Origin: Mogibacterium diversum_A
GTDB lineage: Bacteria > Bacillota > Clostridia > Peptostreptococcales > Anaerovoracaceae
NCBI RefSeq assembly: GCF_938028775.1
Contig: NZ_CALIZG010000013.1
Span: forward strand, 1-64,000
Direction: 5' to 3'
Length of the DNA stretch: 64,000 bases
The first letter of the stretch is position 1. The number at the start of each line of letters is the position of its first letter. This document shows, one piece after another, positions 1 through 8,248 of this stretch. Below the pieces are notes generated by a model, which did no database searches, was not told the DNA's origin, and saw nothing but the letters and a program-made list of their open reading frames with translations. A program made the translations under genes and the position numbers.

Positions 1-144
1 AAAAGTCAAATAAGTTACGCTCCGATAGAAAAGGAGCCCGTCCGCTGAGAATATTTGCGTATCAGATACGACTGTAAGGCCAAGAAATTCTACACTTATG
101 AGAGTCTTTTTGAATATGGGTCTTACAGAGCATACTGGGCATGA
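1..144 (+). pseudogene. 3' remnant of an unidentified coding gene, interrupted by TGA
   Basis: Frame 1 is open from the window edge to position 45, meets TGA at 46-48, and is then open again to a TGA at 142-144. The second part reads like real protein, with a basic/aromatic tail ending in the residues SYRAYWA. No start codon or ribosome binding site precedes it. I do not recognise the family. The simplest reading is the decayed 3' end of a gene whose body lies left of the window, with one in-frame stop. It could also be chance, since the stretch is short. It sits next to other broken and fused genes, which favours a remnant. Confidence 0.3.
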
Positions 145-226
145 ATATTGATAAGTAATTCGAAAAAAACGGCTGAGGAGATAACTATAGAAATAGAATC
201 CACGGCACTTTAGGAGGAAAAACACT

Positions 227-1033
227 ATGCTAAAAATCTGTTTCGTCTGCCATGGCAATATCTGCCGCAGCCCCATGGCGGAATTTCTGCTAAAAAGAAT
301 CTTGGAGGAGCATGGAAGAACAGAAGACTTTCTCGTAGTCTCTAAAGCGACTTCCACGGAAGAAATCTATCGCGGGCAGGGGAATCCCGTCTATCCTCCT
401 GTACGGGAGATTCTGGAAAGACTTGGAATAGACTGCAGCAAAAAAAGAGCCTGCCAATTACAAAAAGAAGACTACGAAAAATACGATTATTTTATCGGGA
501 TGGACGAGCGGAACCGCGAGAATATGAAACGCATTTTCGGAGGCGACCCGGAAAAGAAAGTTTCCCTTCTTGGAGATTATACCGGCCATCCTCATCCTAT
601 TGCAGACCCATGGTACAGCGGAGAATTCCAAGCCTGCTATGAAGATATTGTAGAGGGCTGTGAGGGATTTTGGAAAAAAGTAAATGGAGAAGAGTTTGAT
701 AAAAACAAACTGGAATACACATTGATGATTAAACAACCTGATTTTATTACACAAGAGATATTCACAAAGGCACTTGAGAATATAAAAAAGAAAAAGCCTA
801 ATGCATTGTATGATGAGATGAGTTTTAGAGAAATAGAAGAAGGTAAATCCATTCAGATTTTACATGTTGGAAGTTATGATGATGAGCCAAAATCATTTGA
901 ACAGATGAATGAATTTGCTAGAAAACATGATCTTACAAGAATAGGTGATTTTCATAAAGAAATATACTTAAGTAATAAAAACAGAACATCAGAAGAAAAA
1001 CAAAAAACCATATTAAGATATTCAGTTAAATAG
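227..1033 (+). CDS. Low-molecular-weight protein tyrosine phosphatase fused to the C-terminal half of a GyrI-like protein
   Basis: Residues 1 to about 155 form a complete low-molecular-weight tyrosine phosphatase. The P-loop CHGNICRS (Cys8, Arg14) gives the CX5R nucleophile and anion-binding residues, and a late DPWY supplies the general-acid Asp. The family normally ends near residue 150-155. Here the frame continues for about 110 residues (from roughly residue 158) that match the C-terminal half of GyrI-like small-molecule-binding proteins (KQPDFIT, a Lys-rich run, HVGSYDDEP, EIYLS). The N-terminal half of that domain is missing. Base composition becomes more AT-rich near nucleotide 690, at the junction. 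AGGAGG at 213-218 supports the ATG start. Phosphatase activity is plausible; the GyrI part is probably a passenger left by a deletion. Confidence 0.8.
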   Translation: MLKICFVCHGNICRSPMAEFLLKRILEEHGRTEDFLVVSKATSTEEIYRGQGNPVYPPVREILERLGIDCSKKRACQLQKEDYEKYDYFIGMDERNRENMKRIFGGDPEKKVSLLGDYTGHPHPIADPWYSGEFQACYEDIVEGCEGFWKKVNGEEFDKNKLEYTLMIKQPDFITQEIFTKALENIKKKKPNALYDEMSFREIEEGKSIQILHVGSYDDEPKSFEQMNEFARKHDLTRIGDFHKEIYLSNKNRTSEEKQKTILRYSVK

Positions 1034-1045
1034 GAGGAATTTGTT

Positions 1046-1588
1046 GTGCCAAGACCAACGACAAAAAAGGATTTAATGACTGTTGCTAAGGAAAACTATG
1101 AAAAGTTAAATTTACTTATTTCAAAGATGACAGAGGAAGAGTTAAACACACCGTTTGATTTTTCAAAAGATGAAAAGAAAAAAGAAGCTCATTGGAGAAG
1201 AGATAAAAACTTAAGAGATGTTTTAATCCATCTCTATGAATGGCATCAGCTTATTTTGAATTGGGTACATTCCAATCAAAAGGGAGAAGAAAAACCATTT
1301 TTGCCTGAACCATATAACTGGAAAACTTATGGAGATATGAATGTGGAGTTTTGGAAGAAACATCAAAATACTTCTCTTGAAGACGCAATTAAAATGGTTC
1401 ATAAATCACATAGTGATGTATTAGCGTTAGCTGAAAAATTTACAGATGAAGAACTCTTTTCAAAAGGTGTTTATAAATGGGTCGGAGGAAGTGTGCTTGG
1501 TTCATACTTTGTAAGTGCAACTGCAAGCCATTATGATTGGGCAATGAAAAAGATTAAAGCGCATCAGAAAAATGTAAATCAAAAATAA
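1046..1588 (+). CDS. ClbS/DfsB family four-helix-bundle protein (DUF1706)
   Basis: This 180-residue protein opens with MPRPTTKKDL and continues with the helical pattern, WHQLILNW, EPYNWKTYG and late SHYDWAMKKI segments typical of the ClbS/DfsB (DUF1706) family. The family name comes from ClbS, the colibactin self-resistance protein of E. coli; most relatives have no tested function and are cytoplasmic DinB-like bundles. The start is GTG at 1046, preceded by AGGAGG at 1032-1037 that overlaps the end of the upstream fusion gene, so the two are probably co-transcribed. No colibactin-like biosynthesis genes are visible, so a specific detoxification role cannot be assigned. Confidence 0.85.
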   Translation: MPRPTTKKDLMTVAKENYEKLNLLISKMTEEELNTPFDFSKDEKKKEAHWRRDKNLRDVLIHLYEWHQLILNWVHSNQKGEEKPFLPEPYNWKTYGDMNVEFWKKHQNTSLEDAIKMVHKSHSDVLALAEKFTDEELFSKGVYKWVGGSVLGSYFVSATASHYDWAMKKIKAHQKNVNQK

Positions 1589-1606
1589 TTGGAATAGGAT
1601 AGTAAA

Positions 1607-2401
1607 GTGCATTTTACAAAAGTAAAAGGAATACTATCTTCAAAGAATGGAATGAATTTGTTCAGAGGCTGTACTCATGGCTGCATTTATTGCGACTCAA
1701 GAAGTAAATGTTATCAAATGAACCATAAATTTGAAGATGTAGAAGTAAAGGAAAATGGCATCAGTATTTTGGAAGAGAGCCTAAAACGAAAGCGAAAAAA
1801 ATGTATGATTGGTTTGGGATCTATGACTGATCCATACATTAAAGAGGAACTTGGACTAAATTATACAAGACAGGCACTTGATATAATAAATAAATATGGC
1901 TTCGGTGTAACACTTATAACAAAGTCAGCTAATGTTTTAAGGGATTTAGATTTATTTGAAGAAATAAATTCAAAATCAAAATGCGTTATTCAAATGACAT
2001 TAACAACTTATGATGAAGAACTTTGTAAAAAGATAGAGCCTAATGTTTCAACAACGAAAGAAAGGGTTGAAGCATTAAAAATATTGCGTGATGAAGGAAT
2101 ACCAACAGTAGTTTGGCTAACTCCGATACTGCCGTTTACTAACGATACGGAAGAAAATATTCTTGGGATTTTAAACTGCTGCAAAGAAGCAAAAGCGTTT
2201 GGAATAATATGCTTTGGTATGGGTCTTACACTTCGGGATGGAAACAGAGAATATTTTTATTCGCAGTTAGATAAAAAGTTCCCAAAGCTGAAAGAACGCT
2301 GCATCAGAGAATACGGAAACAATTATGTAGGTGGCGATATTATTGACAAAATCTTTCAAGGAATGACTACGATGGACTGGCAAAAGTGTATAACGATATA
2401 A
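1607..2401 (+). CDS. SPL-type radical SAM protein with replaced C-terminus
   Basis: The protein carries the radical SAM cluster motif CX3CX2C (Cys22, Cys26, Cys29 in GCTHGCIYCD) and features of the SPL-like branch such as GSMTDPYI, LITKSANVLRD, the IEPNVSTTKERVEAL segment and LRDGNREYFY. Such proteins bind a 4Fe-4S cluster and cleave S-adenosylmethionine; the substrate here is unknown. After the YGNNYV segment (about nucleotide 2328) similarity to the usual tail stops, and about 23 unrelated residues follow before TAA, so the last part of the family fold appears to have been replaced at a recombination junction. The start is GTG at 1607, 18 bases after the previous gene, with only a weak binding site. 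Activity may be impaired. Confidence 0.7.
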   Translation: MHFTKVKGILSSKNGMNLFRGCTHGCIYCDSRSKCYQMNHKFEDVEVKENGISILEESLKRKRKKCMIGLGSMTDPYIKEELGLNYTRQALDIINKYGFGVTLITKSANVLRDLDLFEEINSKSKCVIQMTLTTYDEELCKKIEPNVSTTKERVEALKILRDEGIPTVVWLTPILPFTNDTEENILGILNCCKEAKAFGIICFGMGLTLRDGNREYFYSQLDKKFPKLKERCIREYGNNYVGGDIIDKIFQGMTTMDWQKCITI

Positions 2402-2691
2402 ATAATCGCAATAGTCCTTCGATTTGCGCAACTTATGTATACGGAGTGGAATATCTGTATTCGAAATCAAAGGATAGAAGTTACATATTTAACTCCGATT
2501 TTTCATTAAAAGCAATTTATGATTCTAATACAGCCAAGATGGAGTATGAAAAAAGTGATATCGACGAAGAAGAATTATACAATGAGGTTTATAAAAACTT
2601 CGGATTTCTCGTCGAAGCCAACGTCAATCGCAAGCCACTGATCAACATGCAGAAAGAGTTCAACAAGGAGTACTATAAGCGATTCAATTAA
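2386..2691 (+). pseudogene. 5'-truncated copy of the neighbouring small membrane protein gene
   Basis: The reading frame can start at GTG 2386, inside the end of the radical SAM gene. From about position 2446 its product parallels the C-terminal half of the protein encoded at 2725-3300: both end in FGFL, a KP..INMQ/INLQ segment and the identical tail YYKRFN. The last about 30 nucleotides of the two genes are nearly identical. This copy lacks the N-terminal membrane anchor and the first about 100 residues, and no convincing ribosome binding site precedes the GTG. It is best read as a truncated duplicate joined to the broken radical SAM gene. Expression as a soluble 101-residue fragment is not excluded. 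Confidence 0.55.
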
Positions 2692-2724
2692 AAATTACAG
2701 GAGTATAATAAGAAGGTGCAAACC

Positions 2725-3300
2725 ATGCAAAATGCACAACTTAAGAAGATATTAATCATCACTTGCTGCTTGCTCGTAGGAGTAGGAGTGTTATTTATAA
2801 GATGGTACATCAAAAGTAATATAGAGAGGTATTCAGTTTATTATGTTATGAATATCTCACACGATAGAGATGCGCATCCAGAGTTTGCGATGTTGCTTGA
2901 TAATATTGATAGTATGGAGCAACCAGAAAAAAAGAAAGTTATATACAAACCGGAAAGTGGAGCTTCGGGGGTATTTAGTGATAGATTTTATATTTATAAT
3001 GGAGCTAATGTGCTTAATGATGAGGAACCTATTTTGTTCAAAGAAGATGATTTTGATGGAGATGCCTACGTCTATCATGACAATAGAGGAAGAATATATA
3101 CATTCGATAAGACATTCAAGGTAAGAAGCGCATATGACTATAAAAATCATGCTGATATCGATATAAAAACAATAGACCAGAAGGCCCTTTACGATGAAAT
3201 ATATAAAGATTTTGGCTTCCTTATAAAGGCTAATGACAAGAAGCCAATGATCAATCTACAGTGGCTTTTCAACAAGAAGTACTATAAGCGATTCAACTAA
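2725..3300 (+). CDS. Small membrane-anchored protein of unknown function
   Basis: I do not recognise the family. The product (191 residues from ATG 2725) has a short positively charged N-terminus, one hydrophobic segment (about residues 8-25) and an external-type domain rich in Tyr, Asp and Lys. It looks like a signal-anchored protein with its C-terminal domain outside the membrane. AGAAGG at 2711-2716 is well spaced for ATG 2725; a GTG at 2716 in the same frame would add three residues and could use AGGAG at 2699-2703. The C-terminal half is duplicated in the fragment just upstream. A strong terminator follows. Confidence 0.65.
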   Translation: MQNAQLKKILIITCCLLVGVGVLFIRWYIKSNIERYSVYYVMNISHDRDAHPEFAMLLDNIDSMEQPEKKKVIYKPESGASGVFSDRFYIYNGANVLNDEEPILFKEDDFDGDAYVYHDNRGRIYTFDKTFKVRSAYDYKNHADIDIKTIDQKALYDEIYKDFGFLIKANDKKPMINLQWLFNKKYYKRFN

Positions 3301-3329
3301 TAATTGAATATAGAATTTGAATAAATGCA

Positions 3330-3368
3330 AAAGAACCCCAGTTTAGTACTGCTAAGCTGGGGTTCTTT
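3330..3368. terminator. Bidirectional Rho-independent terminator
   Basis: A 17-base stem (3330-3346 with 3352-3368, one G-T position) encloses the loop TACTG. It starts with A's and ends with T's, so it can stop transcription on both strands between two convergent genes. Confidence 0.85.
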
Positions 3369-3377
3369 AAATATTAA

Positions 3378-6300
3378 CTACTTCTTAAACATATGTAGCC
3401 TCTCCGCCCTACGTATATCATTTTCGATGAAATCGGAAGCTGCGAAGGAGCTGTCGTACTCGAGACCTGGTGGTAGCATTGGCGTGCAAGGTCTTGAGAT
3501 GACTGCTCCGAGCTGCTTCTGTGTCAGCTTACGGCCGTACTCGGCCTGGTACTCCTGCTCGAGTATGCGAAGGATGTCCCGAGCATTCTCGAGGCAGGTA
3601 ATAGAATACTTATATACCTTATCCATATCGTTTTCGCCCACGAAGCTAAAAGTCGTATATGGCAGCATCAGATTAATCGTTCTGTGCTCCTTAGAGTCAT
3701 CAACTAGCTCGAGGCTGTCACCGCCAAAGAATGGATAGCTGTCATGCTCATTTATCCAAATCGAGATATCTGGTAGGAAATAAGCACCCTCAACTGGAAT
3801 TTCTCGTTCTTTCATAGTATCTAACGCTCTGCCAGTAAGTACTCCTACGATTACCTTTCGAAGGTCAATTCCCTCGCCCTTAATCAGGGGTGCTATGTGA
3901 TTTAAACGCTGACCATTATGAAGGAAGTCGTCAACTAATATTGCAGGCTTTTCAAAGGACTTGATGGTTTTTATCTGCTCCTGTAGCGGTGCGTAGTTAA
4001 GGTATTCTCTGATAGTGAATCCAGATAAATCATTCTTAAAGTACTTATCTGTTCTTAGAGCCTTTGTTACTGTATTAGGTATGACCACATCCGAAAGAGC
4101 CTTGCCGTATGGTACTGCCATATAAGGGCCACGTTTCTTCAGAGGATCGGAAGCTGCAGGCACTCCGTTTTCAGATGTAACCATATTTACGATACGGCTA
4201 TATACTGCACTAGGGTTAAATGTGAGTATCAGCTTGCCAGGGAATAGCTCGTTAAAAGTCCGGAGGAGCTTCGCATGAGCATTATCTGCAGCCTTAATAA
4301 TCCTAGGGTTCTGGTTGAACGGAGCCTTGATACACGCTTCGACATCTCTAAATAGTACGATAGGTGCTTTCATATCAACTGCATAGATTGCCTCTTCCTC
4401 ACTGCTAGAGATATTAACAAATCCATGGTGGATTAAAAGGTCAATCGTATCCTCGTCCATACCTGCATGATTTACAGGGCGATAGATTACGTAAGTGTAA
4501 TCTTCATCGAGGAGTTCCGTCATGATCTCCGTGAGCAGAATCTGCTTAAGGTTGGAAACGCCTACATTTGTATCATCTTTTGCATAAAATGCACCGATTG
4601 AAGCTATCGAGCCAAGCGCACTCTTTCTAATCGTAGAAGCTACTTCGCTGCTGCCGAATTCCTCAATTAGGTCATTCGCACGAAGCTTTCTAGCCGATGC
4701 AAAGGCAGAGAGTACAGGTTCTTCACGTTCTCCTGGTCTAGCTTCTATCAGGATTGATTTCGTAGCTGGGTCATCAAGGTATTCGCTGAGAACCACGGGG
4801 TCGTAGCCAGCCTTCTCCAAATCATCGCTAAGTGGCATTGTGAAACCAGCATCCATGTGTTCAAAGACGCTGAAGCTGATGTCGCTAGCTGTAAGTACTT
4901 CCTTATATGCAGGCTCATGCTTATAGAGGTTCATATCGTATATGTAGTTCTGCACAACTGGGTCGAGCAACGTGCCGATATCTCGTCCGAGGTCAATATT
5001 GTTACGAATCCTAGCGGAGCTTACATCTTCAGAATATTTTTTGAGGTGCAGCTTTATAATCTCGCCTGTGATTGGGTAGCCATCACCGCTATCTCTATAA
5101 GAATCGTCGCTCGATTCTCTATCGAACACAATGTGACCTAGCGAGTGAATCGAGTATTCGCTTGGGGCAGCCTTGTAGCAAGCGGCATTTGCAATAGCAT
5201 CTGAGCCTGTAACTATGTATAAATCTTTGCCTGCAAAAAGCTCTCTCAGTCTCCGCATGTCATCCGAACTAGCGAGGTTAACCTGCATATCGTCTGGGAA
5301 TAGATTTAAGCCCTCTTCACTGCTAATGGACATCGCGAGAATATTCCTGCGCAGTGCATGAGGCAGCATCCTCTTGGTCCAAGAAAGCTCATCTAGTGCT
5401 AGATACACCTCAAAGCCCATATCCCTTATAGTCGTTGCAATCGCCTTATTTCCAAGAGTGAATGGATCATACGAGCCAGGGAAGAATGCGACTTTGTCAT
5501 ACTCCGCAAACTCAAATTGCCCAACTTCATCGACGTATGTAGCGATGAATCGGTATATGTAATTTAACACTGCTGCATTGTTGTAAAACTCTAGCCCGAT
5601 ATCGTCACCAATTAGCGGAATCACAGCAGCTAGTCTCTTGAAGCAGTGGGATGCAGCCCATCCCTTTGACCCTAGAGTCATGACTTTGCTGCCAAATATT
5701 CTCATTCCAAGCACCCGCAGTGCTTCCTGCGACAGCGCAGAATTGTAATGACTAATGGCCTTAATAATCATGCCGAGTAGTCTCTTCTTGTACTTCTCTG
5801 CATTCTTGCTAGTTTCAGGTAGCTTGTCGTAGTTCTCTAGTAGCACTGCCATAGTGCTTAGCGATGCAGCTGCTGACTTGCTATTACCCGTATATAACAT
5901 AGTTTCAAGCGCTTCTATTGTCTCGCTCTGTTCGTTGTCAGGCTGATACATCATGAGCTGTCCTAGATATCCAGGAATGTACTTAAGGAACTGGTAGTCG
6001 CTTAGCTCGAGACCGTTGAAGAGGTCGATACAAAGCTCGTTTATCTGGTCGCTAGGCATGTTGCTAGCAAGTTCTATCAAGCAGTCGCCAGCATGTTTAC
6101 GAACTATAATAGCCTCACTGACCTTAATCAGGTTTACAAAATGTGTTGCGATATGCATAACATTGTATCCTTGCTTTGCTACCTTGAACATATAATCTAT
6201 GTTAGCGAGCTTAGACATCCAGGAGGTACTAGTCTTGAGATTATCCAGAAATAGTGACGAAGGCACCGATTCAGTCACATCTCGTTCTTTTGACACCCCA

Positions 6301-8153
6301 AGAATGCTCAGGCGTCTTGCGTCTACATCTATGCCTGAGTCAGGGAAGAATCGCTCAATCACAGCGAGTGCAAGGAGATCTGTATCCTGACTGTAGCTGT
6401 TAAGGATATCCTTTGTAAAGAACATTAGGCTCTCAAGGAACGATTCCGACATTAGATGCTTATCGATACTTAGTGCAGTGCTGCATAGAACGGTAATTGT
6501 CTGCTCGTCGAGATCAGCTACGTGGTAGTAGTCCTCGAGGACATCAAAATACTTGTTGCGGCACGAAGGTCTGCAGTTCTTAACGACTTCATTTACAAAA
6601 TCTGGTGTCGCATCGATGATACGCTTCCTATGAAAATCCGTATGCTTTCTAGATGGCATGAGAAGCTTCTCGAGGTAACTAGAAAACTGCGTGATATTAG
6701 TGGTGTCAGAATCTCTTGTAGGCACCGATTTAGGTAGCTCCTTCTTATATTCCTCGCGAAATCTTGCAACTATCTGACCCATTATCTGAGCGGCCTGCTC
6801 TCTGAGATCGCTCTCTCTGTTAAATAGCATGTCGTACATGAAATCGAGAACGCTTACCTTCTGCTCCTCCGTCATGTAGGATTTATACTCGCCGAGAATG
6901 TTCAAATAAGTTCTGATATTGCTCCACTGAGACTCGCTCCTAGCGCGTTCAAGAAGGCTGGAGAACTCATCTGGACTGTTGAAAATCTTCATGAGGCGAA
7001 TGTTGTGCTCGATTGCTCTAAACTTGAGCTGCGAAGTAGCCTCGGCTCCACTTAAGAGGGTTAAATCCCTGACCCTAGGATTGCTCCTAAAGTGCGGGGT
7101 CTCAGCCCAATCCTCTGGGAGATCGGTAGTTACACCGTTTTCGCGCATGAACTCCTCGAAGTCGAGAAGCCTGTTATATACCTTCTCATATCTGTGGTTC
7201 TTGGCTTCATTTATATTGTCAAATTTATTGAGAACTACATCAAATGCTTCTTCTAATGTAAAGAAGTTTATGGTTTCTTGATCATCCTCATCCCTTATGC
7301 TCCTCACACGGAAATCTGCGTATATGAGCAGTAGTGACTCTACAGATAGATTCTCCATCTCGAGGTCCCAAGTCGAGTGATTTGCAGCAATGTGCATGAT
7401 GGTCGGCAGTCCAAATCTAGTCAGGCAGTAGTCTGTATAATAGTAGTGAAGATAGGGAACACGTCGCTCCTCTTTCTTGCGGCAGCCGTATTTACCAATA
7501 TCGTGAGAGGCTGCAGCGGCAGATAATAGACCGAGATCGACGTTAATTCCCGCATCGCAAAGCTGCCTCGCCGTGTACATAGCAACGTAGTGAACTCCGC
7601 TTACATGACCGAGAGTGTTAAAAGGTGAGATATCGGAGCTAAGCCTCATGAATTCGTAGATATAATTGCTTCTAACGAGTTTATTAAATCTGAGATACTC
7701 ATCAGTAAACCCATTGCTCGTAATCTCTTCATCGCTGAGAAGGTGGATGTCATAGCAAGGATCGAAGGGAAGAACCTTCCTCTCGTACTCATACACGCCA
7801 CGCATGAGCTGTAGCAGGATATTTCTGCCAGCTTTAAACTTATCTAGGTCTTGCGGTCCATCTAGGTGAGGGAATAGCAAGTTTAGTAGATATCGCCTCG
7901 TATGCTCGAGCCAACCTTCTATTGGAGTAACCTCAAGCTCTGGAGTATAACGCGAACAGATGCTTAAAATTGTTTTAGTGTCGAACCGTCCGTGCTTACC
8001 CGAATGGTAATACAGCTCGTACACCATCTCGACAAAATCCTCGCGTGCTGTACGCACCTCCATTACATCGCTATCTAATCCAGCAGCTTCGATGAAGTCG
8101 GGGTTCAGTAGAGCTCCCTTGATTGTGTTTATCATTATTGCTTTGTTGTCCAT
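3378..8153 (-). CDS. Giant HD-domain / nucleotidyltransferase / phosphoribosyltransferase-like fusion protein
   Basis: A 1591-residue predicted cytoplasmic protein with no signal or membrane segment. Residues about 180-320 form an HD phosphohydrolase-type domain (His183, His188, His217-Asp218 in SHDIGKYG, His254/His259, Asp280). Residues about 370-870 are helical and HEAT-like. Residues about 885-1095 resemble a NadD/CoaD-type nucleotidyltransferase: FFPGSYDPFTLGN, then VTGSDAI, then VSSARIR. The expected (H/T)xGH motif reads TLGN, so the second His is missing and adenylyl transfer may be lost. Residues about 1200-1260 are acetyltransferase-like, and about 1300-1470 contain ILVDDFLHNGQRL, which resembles a PRPP-binding loop. 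A link to nucleotide or cofactor metabolism is inference. ATG 8153 has a weak ribosome binding site. Confidence 0.7.
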   Translation of the reverse strand: MDNKAIMINTIKGALLNPDFIEAAGLDSDVMEVRTAREDFVEMVYELYYHSGKHGRFDTKTILSICSRYTPELEVTPIEGWLEHTRRYLLNLLFPHLDGPQDLDKFKAGRNILLQLMRGVYEYERKVLPFDPCYDIHLLSDEEITSNGFTDEYLRFNKLVRSNYIYEFMRLSSDISPFNTLGHVSGVHYVAMYTARQLCDAGINVDLGLLSAAAASHDIGKYGCRKKEERRVPYLHYYYTDYCLTRFGLPTIMHIAANHSTWDLEMENLSVESLLLIYADFRVRSIRDEDDQETINFFTLEEAFDVVLNKFDNINEAKNHRYEKVYNRLLDFEEFMRENGVTTDLPEDWAETPHFRSNPRVRDLTLLSGAEATSQLKFRAIEHNIRLMKIFNSPDEFSSLLERARSESQWSNIRTYLNILGEYKSYMTEEQKVSVLDFMYDMLFNRESDLREQAAQIMGQIVARFREEYKKELPKSVPTRDSDTTNITQFSSYLEKLLMPSRKHTDFHRKRIIDATPDFVNEVVKNCRPSCRNKYFDVLEDYYHVADLDEQTITVLCSTALSIDKHLMSESFLESLMFFTKDILNSYSQDTDLLALAVIERFFPDSGIDVDARRLSILGVSKERDVTESVPSSLFLDNLKTSTSWMSKLANIDYMFKVAKQGYNVMHIATHFVNLIKVSEAIIVRKHAGDCLIELASNMPSDQINELCIDLFNGLELSDYQFLKYIPGYLGQLMMYQPDNEQSETIEALETMLYTGNSKSAAASLSTMAVLLENYDKLPETSKNAEKYKKRLLGMIIKAISHYNSALSQEALRVLGMRIFGSKVMTLGSKGWAASHCFKRLAAVIPLIGDDIGLEFYNNAAVLNYIYRFIATYVDEVGQFEFAEYDKVAFFPGSYDPFTLGNKAIATTIRDMGFEVYLALDELSWTKRMLPHALRRNILAMSISSEEGLNLFPDDMQVNLASSDDMRRLRELFAGKDLYIVTGSDAIANAACYKAAPSEYSIHSLGHIVFDRESSDDSYRDSGDGYPITGEIIKLHLKKYSEDVSSARIRNNIDLGRDIGTLLDPVVQNYIYDMNLYKHEPAYKEVLTASDISFSVFEHMDAGFTMPLSDDLEKAGYDPVVLSEYLDDPATKSILIEARPGEREEPVLSAFASARKLRANDLIEEFGSSEVASTIRKSALGSIASIGAFYAKDDTNVGVSNLKQILLTEIMTELLDEDYTYVIYRPVNHAGMDEDTIDLLIHHGFVNISSSEEEAIYAVDMKAPIVLFRDVEACIKAPFNQNPRIIKAADNAHAKLLRTFNELFPGKLILTFNPSAVYSRIVNMVTSENGVPAASDPLKKRGPYMAVPYGKALSDVVIPNTVTKALRTDKYFKNDLSGFTIREYLNYAPLQEQIKTIKSFEKPAILVDDFLHNGQRLNHIAPLIKGEGIDLRKVIVGVLTGRALDTMKEREIPVEGAYFLPDISIWINEHDSYPFFGGDSLELVDDSKEHRTINLMLPYTTFSFVGENDMDKVYKYSITCLENARDILRILEQEYQAEYGRKLTQKQLGAVISRPCTPMLPPGLEYDSSFAASDFIENDIRRAERLHMFKK

Positions 8154-8248
8154 CTCTAATACCGTTTATCAATTTTCAATAACTCGCATTGCAAAAGGTT
8201 CCATCTTAATTGCCAACATAAATCGGGACTTAAGTCAGAAGCTAACGA

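Noticed and set aside
46..48. TGA as selenocysteine in the left-edge remnant
   Set aside because: No SECIS-like hairpin follows and the frame has no start in the window; a plain nonsense mutation or chance is simpler.
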